A DNA stretch of 64,000 bases from Lepisosteus oculatus (GCF_040954835.1 NC_090698.1:7004501-7068500); one strand, 5' to 3'. Positions 52,601-63,185 are shown, counted from the first letter of the stretch. The notes: generated by a model from the sequence alone, not told the origin. Made by a program: numbers and translations.

Positions 52601-53330
52601 CGGATTCTAGCGTACCAAGATACCCCTGCCCACCCTACAGCAGAGAGGAAAGACGCCCTATGCAACAGAACATCCAGCTCAACAACCTCAGTCCCCCCGT
52701 CTCGGTGAGCGATCTTTATCATTGCGGCACAAAAGGAAAGACCACATTTCCCAATTCACTTTTTTTTCCAGAGTCACTGTTTTCAGTGACAAGCTTGCAG
52801 CCCCATACTTCACCATCAGAGGTATTAAATAAATATTGCAGTTGGAGGACAAGTACATAGACAACACAGATTGATCTGGGGAATGTAGATACAGTAAAAA
52901 CATATGATACATACTGTAACTACATAAGAAGATCGATAATGCAGCCACAAGTTTGAAACATTATTCATTCCCAACTCCATCAAGCATAATAAAACATTTC
53001 GGAGACCATCAAAAGCAGCAGAAAAAAAAATATGATTAGGTTCTATTTCAACTACTCCAGCCATTCATATTCAACTGTTCTGAACGGTTATTTTTACACC
53101 ACAATGCACATTTTGGAATAATATAATGAGAATATTCTAAATTGGTAACCCTAGCTCATTCTTTTAAAATAACTGCTGTTTGAAATGTTACAGAAGCCAC
53201 TGGGGCAAGATGCCAGTGGTGCAGAGTGGAGGTGAACTTAAGTATTGGGGATGCTGTTTTGCTAATCCCCTGTCTTTCTTTGCAGGTGAGAATCGGTTGG
53301 CCCCACATCCGGACCTCTTTCGAGAGCTAG
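40690..53330 (+). CDS. Transmembrane mucin with VNTR, SEA and EGF-like modules (MUC3/12/17 type)
   Basis: Eleven exons join in frame to 1677 aa: 40690-40747, 44165-48112, 49134-49249, 49473-49531, 50427-50554, 50849-50917, 51110-51272, 51685-51846, 52012-52100, 52508-52704 and 53286-53330 (TAG). Order: signal peptide (MAPRSHRAQIFFYLLLWVVG); Thr/Ser/Pro mucin domain (about aa 50-1285); a short EGF-like module (VCNNGGTYVNNMCVCHPNFE); SEA domain (about 1340-1440) with the autocleavage motif GSIVV; a Cys-rich second EGF-like segment ending GPTCFCLHTSSEWYMGSDC; one TM helix (about 1538-1558); a cytoplasmic tail. Human MUC17 has the same layout, including GPTCRCYSTDTHWFSGPRC before the TM and DQDRK just inside the membrane (here NQDRKNS). 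The protein is expected on apical epithelial membranes, probably gut, as a cleaved glycocalyx mucin. The gene is intact. Which mammalian MUC is closest cannot be decided by eye. Confidence 0.92.
41435..41725 (-). repeat. Dispersed repeat 'TATATAGCG' family, copy 4 (inverted)
   Basis: Reverse complement of copy 1, from the 'aaatttcccattggc' region to 'gcgctatataagtgtaagc'. It ends in (TAT)n. Confidence 0.8.
42165..42330 (+). mobile_element. tRNA-derived SINE fragment
   Basis: Body 'ccttgagcacagcagttcac' and tail 'aaatcaccttggacaaaagc' followed by 'aaataaatt'. This is a widespread fish SINE 3' end. The head is degraded. Confidence 0.65.
42895..43185 (+). mobile_element. tRNA-derived SINE
   Basis: Starts 'agctgtggtagctcagatgg' (A-box-like) with 'gacctgggttcaatgat' (B-box-like), followed by a non-tRNA body ending 'ggggacctaacctacct'. 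It lies in mucin intron 1. Confidence 0.6.
43205..43375. repeat. AT-rich imperfect tandem array
   Basis: About six degenerate repetitions of 'atctcatttatacaagaaa' alternating with 'attatagcattcatatgaga'. Period about 20-27 bp. Confidence 0.6.
44318..47896 (+). repeat. Mucin VNTR: 59 units of exactly 60 bp
   Basis: From 44341 to 47880 every unit is exactly 60 bp, with a consensus peptide of TVTPFPGTTTDVSSSTETQT (11 of 20 residues Thr/Ser). Variation is by substitution only: TPFPG, TPSPG, TLSPG or TPLPE; TTTDV or TTSDV; SSST, FST or SSSP. Because 60 is a multiple of three, all frames stay open over long stretches. That creates spurious long open frames on both strands, including one of 919 codons on the minus strand. 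Confidence 0.97.
49801..50346 (+). mobile_element. 5'-truncated LINE (L1/Tx1-like) inside the mucin SEA-domain intron
   Basis: The insert is flanked by a perfect 13-bp target duplication AACAACACGAGAT (49788-49800 and 50347-50359) and ends in an A-rich tail. The only coding remnant is the last part of ORF2, about 49870-50116, including AGKKAVTRKWLLPDFPT and IYIMEKIAFSLKLQ, typical of L1/Tx1-type C-termini. It lies in the intron between exons 4 and 5 of the mucin and does not disturb their splice sites. Confidence 0.85.
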
Positions 53331-53694
53331 TCGTTTCTCCCCCTTTCCCCTGTGAGGCTCCCTGTCTGAGCTGAGGGACACAGGCTGCACACACATCTAG
53401 CACAAGACCGGGAAGAACATGCATACTAACCCCCAATGAACCCATGGTACTCATGGTTGGCCAACGTGGCAGTTCAGCTCTGGCAGCTCTGCAACACAGG
53501 ACAGTGAATAATGAAGGTTACTGTCCTTGGCAAAGGGTGTACGAGACCGTACTTTACTTCACCAGACTGCGTTACTCCTCAGGCCTCACTTTAAGAGTGC
53601 ATTTAAAAGAATCTCTCCAATGTATTTATACGCTTTACAATAGAACATTGATGCTAAGATATATTACCTGTAATAATTTATGTATTTACGATGT

Positions 53695-53702
53695 GCAATA
53701 AA
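53695..53702 (+). terminator. Polyadenylation signal of the mucin gene
   Basis: AATAAA in 'gtgcaataaacaat', about 365 bases after the stop codon, followed by a T-rich stretch. Confidence 0.6.
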
Positions 53703-54004
53703 CAATTTTTTTCAAGCTGCTATGTTTGTTTTCTGTTCACTTTCTGTTCACTTTTCCTGGTGAGGGGGGTTGCAATGTGCCGTTTTTACTTTCCTGACAT
53801 GTGGATTTATATCCCGGCAGGTTGTATGAGGTAACAAGATTATTACTATTACAACTGCAGCAGCACAGGTGCGTATAAAGATGTTTTGGTACTTGCAGAA
53901 GACTAAGTGTAGTACAGTGTGTGAGTATGAAATCTACTACTCAGTACAGTGAATGAGTACCTGTTAGGGGAATTCTGACTAGGATTACTAGTGTAACTAG
54001 TGTT

Positions 54005-55310
54005 CACGTTTATCGCCATTATACTCATATACAGGTATATGGTATAACGAAATACTATTTAGCTAGCTCTCAGACGATAAGCAGTACAAAAAAACAACAA
54101 TACAATTGTATAAGAAAAGAAAGACAGAGACAACAGGCAGTGTGCAAAAACAACAACAGGCAATGTGCAAAACAACAAGAGGTAACAGGTAATGTGCAAA
54201 AACAACATCAGATGTGCAATATCATACATAAACAGAATGAAATAAAGAACAGAAAATTATTGGGAGTGAACCTTTTGACATGTGAGGTAGAGGTAGATTT
54301 CAATGTGTGTTAGAGTTTTGATGAAGAGAGAAGGCATTGTGAGGGTTCAGATAGTAGGTGAGAGAGGCTGGGAGTTTAATAGCTTTATAGTGCGGGGGTA
54401 AAAACTGTCTCTGAGTCTGGTATTCCGGGCCCGAATGCTCCGGTACTGTTTTCCAGATGGTAGAGGGTCAAACAGTCTGTAGCGGCAGTGTGTGGGGTCT
54501 TTGATGATGCTTAGAGCTTTCCTCAAGCACCGTCTGTCATAAATGTCCTGGATGGATGGGAGAGCAACCCCAGTGATGGACTGGGCAGTTTACACCACCC
54601 ACTGTAGGGCTTTGTGGTCAGTAATACTGCAGTTGCTATACCACACTGTGATGCAGCCTGTCAGTGTGCTTTCTGTAGTGCATCTGTAAAAGTTAGAGAG
54701 GCTCTGGGGATATATCTTAGCCTTCTTCAACCATCTTAGGAAGTACAGGCGCTGTTTTTCTTAATCAGACAGGTGGTGTTGAGAGACCATGTGAGGTCCT
54801 CAGTGATATGAACGCCAAGGAATTTGAAGTTACTGACCCTTTCCACTTCAGTCCTGTTGATGTGGATAGGGGCAGAACCATTTTGCAGTTTCCTGAAATC
54901 AATGCTGACATTGAGGGTGAGGTTGTTGTCTTCACACCACGTTGTAAGGAGATTGACCTCCTCCCTCTAGGCCCTCTCATCATTGTCTGTGATCAGACCT
55001 GCAACTGTGGTGTCATCGGCAAACTTGATGATGGAGTTGGTGTTATGTTTGGCCTTACAGTCATGGGTGTAGAGGGAGTAGAGCAATGGACTAAGCACAC
55101 ACCCCTGGGGGACCCCAGTGTTCAGAGTTAATGTGCCAGAGGTGTGGTTTCCAAGCCTGACAGCCTGGGGTCTGCCTGTCAGAAAGTCCCGAATCCAGTT
55201 GCAGAGGGTGGTGTCGAGGGTGTGGGAGTTTCTTGACTAGTTTCTCTGGAATGATGGTGTTAAAAGCCAAGGAACCATCATCAGCCACGTTTCTAGATAA
55301 GAGTGTTCTG
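54005..55310 (-). mobile_element. Decayed LINE (CR1/L2/Rex-like) with reverse-transcriptase remnant
   Basis: On the minus strand the sequence encodes pieces of a non-LTR reverse transcriptase, including [14 protein letters not shown] (around 55000-55034), NFKFLGVHITEDLTWS and LYFLRWLKKAKI. It then runs into a 3' UTR shared with 33480-33890. The catalytic ADD is visible. The 5' part of the ORF is missing and the frame is interrupted, so it is inactive. The plus-strand open frame 54808-55131 is a shadow of it. Confidence 0.85.
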
Positions 55311-55477
55311 TTTTCTGTGCCAAAGGTTAAACAGGCCAGTATTTTTGATAACAACAGATTGTTATGAGTTGGGTTTGGCAAAAAATGTGGCCAACAGTGA
55401 GATAAAATAATAGGAAACAGAATTACATAAAAGGAGAACAAATAAATGATAAATGCAAATAACATCAGAGGTCGAAG

Positions 55478-55605
55478 TAGTTCAGGTGGGTAACTGCATC
55501 AGCATGCATAGGCTGCAAAGGAACATGTAATGGGTGTATTCCATGCTGAAAAGAGAAGTGAGAAAACACAACGTTTCGGCTGTGAAGCCTTCTTCAAGGA
55601 ACAGC
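55478..55605 (+). repeat. MITE-like repeat, copy 1 (half palindrome)
   Basis: Begins 'caggtgggtaactgcatcag', then 'ggctgcaaaggaac', 'tattccatgctgaaaag' and 'aaaacacaacgtttcggc'. These blocks recur at 56865-57050 and 63188-63425. Confidence 0.75.
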
Positions 55606-55639
55606 CCATCCTAATTAATCTAATTGACTTATTGAGCCT

Positions 55640-55985
55640 CATTGAGCATAATATCTGATTGGCTAGGAAGAACAGCAGGCAAGAAGGAAGCGAAGTAAAA
55701 GGTTTGAGTGTTTAAGTCCTGATAAATTTGGTTTGACTCCTGGCCAGAGGACGAGGAGGCTGGGGTGAACCATGTGGACTGAGGGGTGACCAAGGGGCAG
55801 CTGTAGAGGTGGAGGAGGGATGCAAAAGACATGCGAGGAAGAGAAGGGGATTATATCTTTAAACATTTATAATGTTTAGGAGAGAAAAATTACATCAGGA
55901 TTGATATACAGGTTACTGACACCTGAGGCTGATTGAACTTGGCTGTTGTCATCCATCCCGAACTCCATTAAAGATGATTCTCTTT
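55640..55985 (+). repeat. Dispersed repeat related to 540-840 and 61860-61965
   Basis: Shares 'ggagggatgcaaaagacat' and 'gctgattgaacttggctg' with the start of the window. Class unknown. Confidence 0.6.
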
Positions 55986-55989
55986 TAAA

Positions 55990-56860
55990 ACTGTTTACAC
56001 AGTGTAAAAACATAAAAACCTTCTTTTAACTCCAAGGTTCCTGTTTAAAACAAATAATTGCCTTTATGAGGGCAATAACATTTGTTAGTTTTTACCAACC
56101 TAGTGACTTTGACAAGAGAACATGCGTGTTTTTTAAAAGCACTGGATTTTCTAAGAAAAATCTATGTGTATTTGCATAATAAACTATGTCTAGTTTTCAG
56201 ATGTTAAATGTAAATATGGCTCTTGGAATATACCCATTGCTTTTTTCAGTATGATTATTTAAGGGGCAGCAGGCTTCTAAAAGGTAAGAAGAGGTATCCA
56301 GCTGTTGGTCTGATTGGCTGTCTGAGAAGAAAGGGAGAACATGAAGGAGACTGAAACACGGGTTCGGGGAGTCTTTTTGGAAGAGTGAGGTTTCTTTTTG
56401 AATACGTGTGCATTTGAGAAGAGTTTCCGAGAAATACTTGAGTTCTGAGATCGTTTGGTCACTAGAGAGATGTTTTGCAACTGGTAAGCAACCTACCCGC
56501 TCAGGTATTTATATAGAGAAACTATACAGCTGAGGTTTGAATTTTTCCTTCCTTGTACTGTGTAAATAGAGGTGCAACATTTTCACTTTACGGCTGCTTC
56601 TGTCTGTTTTCCCTGAGACCTGCCTATTTTAAGATCCTGTTGACAGTATCTCTGCCCCCGGGTATGCCTTAATCAGTATATATTAAAGGTTTTACAATGT
56701 TCTTCTTCACTTTCCTCAGGACCCAGTCAAAAACACTGAAATTATTTTAAATTAAAAAATGACACTATATCTCCTGGATCTTTCCAAAGAAAAATAAAAT
56801 CTTCTATTTCATCTGTAATTTATTTGGTTGTCGTATTTGTTCAAAGACGGATGAAGAAGT
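55990..56860. other. Intergenic stretch, nothing recognised
   Basis: AT-rich sequence without an exon or repeat match inside the window. Confidence 0.4.
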
Positions 56861-56864
56861 TCAA

Positions 56865-57050
56865 GTAGGCAGCTGCGTCAGCGTGCATAGGCTGCAAAGG
56901 ATCAAATAAAGTTTTATTACTTGCTGAAAGGAAAAGAACAGACAACACTGAAGACGTGTGAAGAAGAAGGCACCTGAAGAAGACCCCCCAAACCGAAACG
57001 TTGTGTCTCTTTTCTTTTCAGCATGGAATAAACCTTTACTTGTTCCTTTG
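56865..57050 (+). repeat. MITE-like palindromic repeat, copy 2
   Basis: Outer blocks 'gtaggcagctgcgtcagcgt' and 'cagcatggaataaacc' with an imperfect palindrome between (tgctgaaaggaaaag / cttttcttttcagca). Same family as 63188-63425. Confidence 0.7.
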
Positions 57051-57400
57051 TCCAAAGTGGCTTACAGTTTGTACCCTGTTATACGGCTGTGTGGTTTACT
57101 GGAGCAAAAAGTAGAGCACAACGGCAGAGCCTTGCTGGGATCTGAACCTGCAAATTTCCTTTTACAAGTCCAGAACCCCTTCTCACTTCTCCCCCAAAGG
57201 AAAGCTGACTGACCTTCAAACACCTGCATACCTCCATTGCACTGTTATCCACATAGGGGTGCCCTCCAGTAATGACCAGGAAAAGCTAGCTATCCAGAGA
57301 AAACAGTGCTAAGAATAGTAAGAGATCTTGATTTGTACGTCTTATGAAAATGGGACCTCCTAGAAAGGTTTGACAAATCAATGATCATTTTTTGATGACA

Positions 57401-57454
57401 GCAATAAATTGTGCCATCATCGAATCACCGATTTGAACATTGTTAATGTTTAAC
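57401..57454 (+). promoter_or_regulatory. CDX-like and HNF1-like motif pair before the second mucin-like exon
   Basis: GCAATAAA (57401-57408) is followed by GTTAATGTTTAAC (57442-57454), which matches the HNF1 palindrome at 11 of 12 fixed positions. The HNF1-like site begins 100 bases before the ATG at 57542. Order and spacing parallel the first mucin gene. Function is inferred. Confidence 0.5.
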
Positions 57455-57541
57455 GTCATCTGCTAGATCTGCCTCTGTATCTGCTATCGTGCCCAGAACT
57501 GCATTAGCCATCAGGAGTCATTTATTCCTGTCCGGCTTAAC

Positions 57542-57608
57542 ATGGCACAATCTGGTGCTCTCTTCTCAAACCTGGTGCTCTCCTACCTTCTCCTGTGGAC
57601 CACTGCAG
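57542..57608 (+). CDS. Signal-peptide first exon of a second, tandem mucin-like gene (partial)
   Basis: The ATG opens 22 codons (MAQSGALFSNLVLSYLLLWT, then TA) plus one base, followed by a strong donor G|GTAAGACTGG. The first mucin has the same arrangement: MAPRSH..., a hydrophobic core ending YLLLW, phase-1 exit, and donor G|GTAAGACC. Kozak context (aacATGGCAC versus aacATGGCACC) is almost identical. The rest of the gene would lie beyond 64000, consistent with the first gene's 3.4-kb intron 1. It could also be a decayed duplicate; no later exon is in view. Confidence 0.6.
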
Positions 57609-58635
57609 GTAAGACTGGCTGAACACATCAATATCCATATTGCTGGAAAATAACACATAGCAAACGTACAGATTTCGGCACTGAATGCTGAGAGCATGAT
57701 CCCCCTACGGGGAAGGTATCAATGTTGGTTCTTTGTTAAACCTTTCTCGGGCATGTCCTAGAACTACAGGATAAGGTTTCTTAGTTTTTGTGCTTCTGCA
57801 GAACATTTGCCTTACATCCAGGTGAAAAAATTATCTGTTTTCTACTAATTCTCCAAATTCTACTTTTTTTCGCCCTGAAATTGGGGACTTTTCTCCATTG
57901 AAATTTGTGTTCCTACTAACCTTGACTTTTGATCCAGCAAAAACTAATTTTAAAAAGTCACAATATAACAAACAAAATTTCATTTTTGCTGAACAGCACA
58001 AAAGCTTCGAACTCATTTTGAACGTTTGAATTTGGACAACCTAAATCAAATATCCTCTTAGATGAAATTTATTGAACCTGAGGAGATGAACATTTGGATT
58101 TTGTCTTATCGTTGTTTTCTGAACTTTCTCAGATGCTTTATTCGTCTTGTAAATTCTGACCAGAGTCTGGTACAGACCACTGTATGAAGCCCAGGACATT
58201 TTAAAGTCCTAGGAATAAGCTCTTTTTTGATTTGTAGTCTACCCTCCTGTTTGTGTATTCAAGCATTCCACTTTTGCATTGCATAGATACTCAGAGAGAC
58301 AGGTCTGCTACAAATCTTGTTTTCTGTTGTGAACTTTTGTGTCGTAATATTTTACATTGATCAATTCTACATTCTTACCTATATGCAAAACCTCATGTTT
58401 ATGACTTAGCTTGAATATCATTTACTGCTATGTGACCAGTTGTGGGTTATGAATTTTATCTAAATTGCATGTTGTCTATTCTCAAAGTTTTGAATTATCA
58501 TAAACATGATATACTTTGCTACCATTTACAGGGTAATAGTATCTATAAATATAGATGAGAAAAAAAACATGGTTCCACCAAGAGACACACTATGGGTCTC
58601 TTGATATTATATTAGAAGCTAAAGAGCATGTATAT
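57609..58635. other. Putative intron 1 of the second mucin, no recognised element
   Basis: AT-rich without exon or repeat match inside the window. Confidence 0.4.
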
Positions 58636-58639
58636 GGGG

Positions 58640-58915
58640 CAGAGCAATGGCTCTGTGGCTAAGGATCTGCACCTGTTGCTGGAAGGTTGCCAGTTAAAAT
58701 CCCGCGGCCAGCAGAGGAATCCTACTCCGTTGGGCCCCTGAGCAAGGCCCTTAACCCCAACTGCTCCAGGGGTGCCGTACAATGGCTGACCCTGCGCTCT
58801 GACCCCAAGCTTCTCTCCCTGTCTGTGTGTCTCATGGAGAGCAAGCTGGGGTCTGTGAAAAGACAAATTCCTAATGCAAGAAATTGTATGTGGCTAGACA
58901 AGGCGCAAACTTCAC
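58640..58915 (+). mobile_element. tRNA-derived SINE
   Basis: Head 'tggctctgtggctaaggatc' and 'ggttgccagttaaaatccc' look tRNA-derived. The body 'gagcaaggcccttaacccc' is the common fish SINE motif. It ends 'aagaaattgtatgtggc'. Confidence 0.75.
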
Positions 58916-58969
58916 CCGCCTTGTCTAGTTAAACTTCTGTTTTGCAACTTGTCCTCGCTCACTATAGAG

Positions 58970-60353
58970 CACTGGTTCTCAAACTTTTTGGACCAAGTAC
59001 CACCCCTAATCCAACCAAAGCATCCAAGTACCACCTGCAAGTCATCATCTCATAGGAACCCCAAAAATTCTCAATGACCAACATGAGCGCATGCACACAC
59101 ACACATACATATAATAAATATTATAATAATAAACTTTATTAGATATAGCGCCTTTAAAGGTGGCTTCTCAAAGTGTTTTACAGAAAAACAACATTAACAA
59201 CAACTAATAAAAAAGCACCATTTCAGCGAGAGGGGTGAACCTGTTAAGTTGAGCAAAGCAGATGTGAATTAATTTTTCGAGCCTTGATACAATTCACAAC
59301 AGAGTCTAACAGATTTTAAATCATCAGGCATTTTCTTGATGGCAAAGCTCTCGCGGTGAATGTTGTAATGCGTCCATTAATTTCTAGAGCAACTCCGACA
59401 CATTTTATCCAGTCGATGCCATTCTCTTCAAAAAATTAATTCATCCAGTGAAATATGTGCTGTCCTGTAGTTCCTGTTGGTAGTGGGTTACATAACAGAA
59501 AGTCCTCATGGGACGTACCCTCAAACTCGTATCTAACGTAAACAAGCAAATTGGCCAAATCGACTACAGACTACTATTAGTAGACGACTACTAATTGCAG
59601 TGAAAAACATCTGCTCATCTTAACGCGCTCTATCAGTGTACTTTTGATATGATCCTTCATTACAATAATTCTATGAATGACTGTGTCTTTCAGGGGGAGG
59701 GGGGCAGCAGGTCGAGCTGTTTAGCAGCTTTTTCTCTACACATAATATGTGTCAGCTCTTTTGCCGACGGTAAATAAGGTTCTTCAAAAATAGTGTAGCT
59801 TACCTGCTTTAGCAATCCGCAAGCTTGCATTTTTACGCGTTTCCGTTATTTCCGTATTTATTTAAAGTTTTTATTTCATGCGAAACACAGAGACGCTCGG
59901 TGTATTTTTCTCAAATTAGACCAGTTCTTAAATATTTTTCTGTTATCACGCTTTCGTGTGCTCACAAGATTACCTGCGTTCGTAGCACGTATTTCTATGT
60001 ATTCCTGTGTTTACAACGTTGGCATTGTTCCAAAATCACGCACATTCTCCTTTCTCCCTATTTGCTGGAGATACAGTAGCTTTTTTAAAATGCAATTGGT
60101 CACTTGCATCCGTAGCACGCATTCCTATAGAGTGGTATAGAATTACAGAGTATCTCTTGTGTCCACTGAAGTATTAGCGCGCACTGTATCGTAGTACGTA
60201 GGCTGCGTATTCGACACGTATAAAAATACAAAATATGAAAACCGTCCCGATTTTTTCAGCGCACACAACACAGTTCCAGGGTCATTTGGCGTACCACCTG
60301 GCGGCACTCCACGTACCACTGCCGGTACGCGTACCACAGTTTGAGAACCACTG
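58970..60353 (-). mobile_element. hAT DNA transposon with 8-bp target duplication
   Basis: Terminal inverted repeats CACTGGTTCTCAAACT and (inverted) CAGTGGTTCTCAAACT bound 1384 bases. They are flanked by a perfect 8-bp duplication CTATAGAG (58962-58969 and 60354-60361), the hAT signature. On the minus strand, about 59300-59560 encodes a degraded transposase piece (LANLLVYVRYEFEG, GIDWIKCVGVALEING) with an in-frame stop. A foreign 'agatatagcgcctttaaagg' fragment sits inside near 59150. The element is not autonomous now. Confidence 0.9.
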
Positions 60354-60369
60354 CTATAGAGATATCCGC

Positions 60370-60592
60370 AGCCAGAGCTACGCATCCAGTTCGCAACTTA
60401 GTCCCACCTCTCGTTTTTCCCCTGAGCCTCTGGATTTCTGACCCTTTGCTCCGGATCTCTGACCTCGCTCTCGCCTGACAATTTGGCTTAAGTTTGCCTT
60501 AGGAATTCAGTTGTTTTCGCTCTCTCCCTGACTCTGCACAGGGTCTGTTTCCCTACCTTTGTCCTCGGCATACGTGACACAAGTCTTTTGTG
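60370..60592 (+). mobile_element. LTR-like fragment ending CGTGACA
   Basis: C/T-rich and ending 'ctctgcacagggtctg...gcatacgtgacac', similar to the 3' ends of the segments at 18056-18418 and 30745-31215. Left end not defined. Confidence 0.35.
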
Positions 60593-60599
60593 TTATGAT

Positions 60600-61685
60600 G
60601 TTCAAAATAAAAAAGACCCATTGAGCAAAGTTCCCCATCACATAACGAGTTGTTAAGAAAGTTCGGGAGGGATGAGGACAGCGGAACTAATTAAGATTAA
60701 CTGCCTTAACTCTCAACTAATGCTGATGTAATCGTCTTAGTTCACATTTATACCACATGTCACCCTGTCCTCGCTCATTGTTACATCCCTCCTCCACCCT
60801 ATTTCCACCTTTGCAGCCACCCCTTGGTCACCTTTGGACCAGGCAGGGGGGTCCTGGTCTCCCAGACCTGTGGCCGGGAGGTTGACCCTCAGCAAAGGAG
60901 GTTAAGCCAAAGTTTTCACAAAATTCAACATTCAGCGATTTTACTGTCACACAATTTTTGTCTGCTCTCATTCCTCATGAAACCCAAATCAGTTGTCCTC
61001 AACAAAGTCATTACTGTACAGATTTGAATCTAATTTCTGGACTGTGTTATTTTTCATGATCTGTATGGTAAGCTAACTGCCCTGTGATTGCTGGGGTCCA
61101 TGCAATTCTTTTTGTTCTATATTGGCAGTATTTTGTTTGGTGATTTAGGAATAGTTCTGACATCTCTCTGTCATCTGAACAGACGGATCGTTGGAATTTT
61201 GGAAAACGAAGTTGTCTACAAAAAGTATTAGTTCCTCTTTGGGTTTACAGTATTTTGTCAAGGTTAGCAGCCACAGATAAGAGATTTGCTAGAAGAGAAG
61301 ACTCGTTTTAACCAGGATAATAGGCTTTTATGTCCATGATTTATAAGGTGAATCGCTGTTGATTAGTTAGATGAGGGCTGTAAAGGCCAATGTTGTGACC
61401 TGCCCAGACTCGCAATTCCTTTGTTTTGTTTCTGAGTTACAGAGGAGTCCGTTTTCATCTCCTTGTGCTCAAGGTGGAACGCCCTGTTTACTCCATGGGC
61501 AGTATCCCAAGAGCTAGCCGCCAGTTCCAGTCTAAAGTTTAATTGCTGTTTTCTGGAACAAGCACCTTGGCTGCGATCTCTTGGCAATCAGTGTGAATCA
61601 CTTTCACAAGAAAACGAAACATAAGTGCTCGACTAAGATACTTAACCATATTTAATGACGTCTCCTTGGTTTTATAGTTTTACTA
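60600..61685. other. Putative intronic stretch, nothing recognised
   Basis: No exon, no repeat match inside the window. Confidence 0.4.
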
Positions 61686-61689
61686 TGGT

Positions 61690-61775
61690 ATTGTAACTCC
61701 TCACACTTATATAGTGCTTTTCTGGACACTCCATTCAAAACGCTTTACAGGTAATGGGGACTCTACAGGGAATAG
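61690..61775 (+). repeat. Fragment of the 'TATATAGCG' dispersed repeat
   Basis: 'acttatatagtgcttttctg', 'gacactccattcaaaac' and 'gctttacaggtaatgggga' match the start of copies 1 and 3. Confidence 0.75.
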
Positions 61776-61854
61776 CAAACAAAACTGCTCGGTTTTAGAT
61801 TAAAGCCAGTGCCATAATTAAGTGTTACCTTTCCCTTATCTTTAGTAACCTAAT

Positions 61855-61965
61855 GGAGTTTGTAACGAGACTGCAGGAGGGATGACATCCACCAAGTTCA
61901 ATCAGACTGACACGCTGTCAGTAATTAGCAATCACTCCCATTGTCATTTCCTCTCCTAAAACACT
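61855..61965 (-). repeat. Dispersed repeat fragment related to 540-840 and 55640-55985 (inverted)
   Basis: Contains the reverse complement of the 'attgaacttggtggatgtca'-type core. Confidence 0.55.
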
Positions 61966-61977
61966 ATAAATACTGTA

Positions 61978-62175
61978 ACGCTACGGGGTTCACGTGGGCG
62001 CCCTCGCCTGCTTCCGCATCAGGTCGGCCCCCCACCATCGGGGACTCGAACCCAGGCCTCCGGCATCACTCAACAGGGACCCAGCCTGTTGAGCTAAAGA
62101 GAGATCTCCCTGCAGCCCAGCGGCTGTGGTCCTGCTATTACAGGGAAGGGCAGTGACGTCACCGCTCTGGTAAGC
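61978..62175 (-). mobile_element. tRNA-derived SINE (same family as 15331-15802)
   Basis: On the minus strand: 'tctctttagctcaacagg' (A-box-like), 'gcctgggttcgagtcccc' (B-box-like) and 'gacgtcactgccct', in the same order as the ACHE-intron copies. Confidence 0.75.
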
Positions 62176-62179
62176 CGGC

Positions 62180-63185
62180 TTTCACACTCAATGATGGCCA
62201 TATGCGTTACAATACCATACACGATCCCCTTCTCCCCATCACGGATGTCCTTTGCATATACCGTACTGCCTCGCTGCCTACACTTTGCAATGGATATTCC
62301 TGTTTGCTGCTCCGACTCCTGGTCCGACCCGCCAGGAATCGCGGCTCCTCGTGCTCTCCGTGTACCGGCATGTGTTTCATCTGCTGCTCTGCCATCTCAC
62401 TTACTTGCTTTTCAACCTCAGCATCCTCATCTACCAGATTCCATGCCTTTTTGAAGACTGAGATCTGCCGTTCTCATCCCTTCTTAGTGAAAACAGCCAG
62501 CGTCACGACCTGTGTTCCCTCTCATTTTTTTTTTCCCCGCTGAGCGGATGACTTAATAACCTGAGTGGCGTAAAACAGCTGTAGTGCAGGATGCACGGGG
62601 CTTCACATGGTCCCATGTGAGAGCTCCGTGATCGACCGGAAAGACCCCCGGGCAAGGCCCGAGGGGCATAATCACATGTACTGCTGTTGCTGAGTTTGTG
62701 AAAGTTTGCAATAGTTTGCCAGCTAAACTAAAGGAAGTACCTACCGTACAACATGTAGTTTTAAGAGACGTTTTCAAGCACTACCGACTGGGTTGACGGA
62801 TAATTTATTGCAAAATTGTGTTATTTAACGACTCCCATGAAGACCTATTTGTTTTGCCACATGATCTGAATTTTTGATTTCGTTAATTATGCGTGAACCG
62901 CCCCTCCCGAATGATAAAAAACCTTTATGAGGACCTTGAAGATTCCATTTGCAACGTGCAAATGTTTACTTTCTGACATTTCGTTTGATGTTTGTTCCAA
63001 CAGTTGATTGATGATGTGAATTGCAATAAACCCTTTACTTGCATACTTAGTATCGTGCTTGTAATGCAAACAGTTTTACCATAGACTTTTTAAATTCACA
63101 ACATTGCAGCTATAATGCAAATCACGCACTGCTTATCTTTAACTTCGAAAATCAAGTTTAAGAGTTCACTAATCACTATAAAAAA
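62180..63185. other. Putative intronic stretch, nothing recognised
   Basis: No exon of the second mucin (VNTR, SEA or EGF) is visible. 62560-62800 looks repeat-like but has no match in the window. Confidence 0.35.

Noticed and set aside
54808-55131. 107-codon plus-strand frame
   Set aside because: Shadow of the reverse-transcriptase remnant, which reads on the minus strand.
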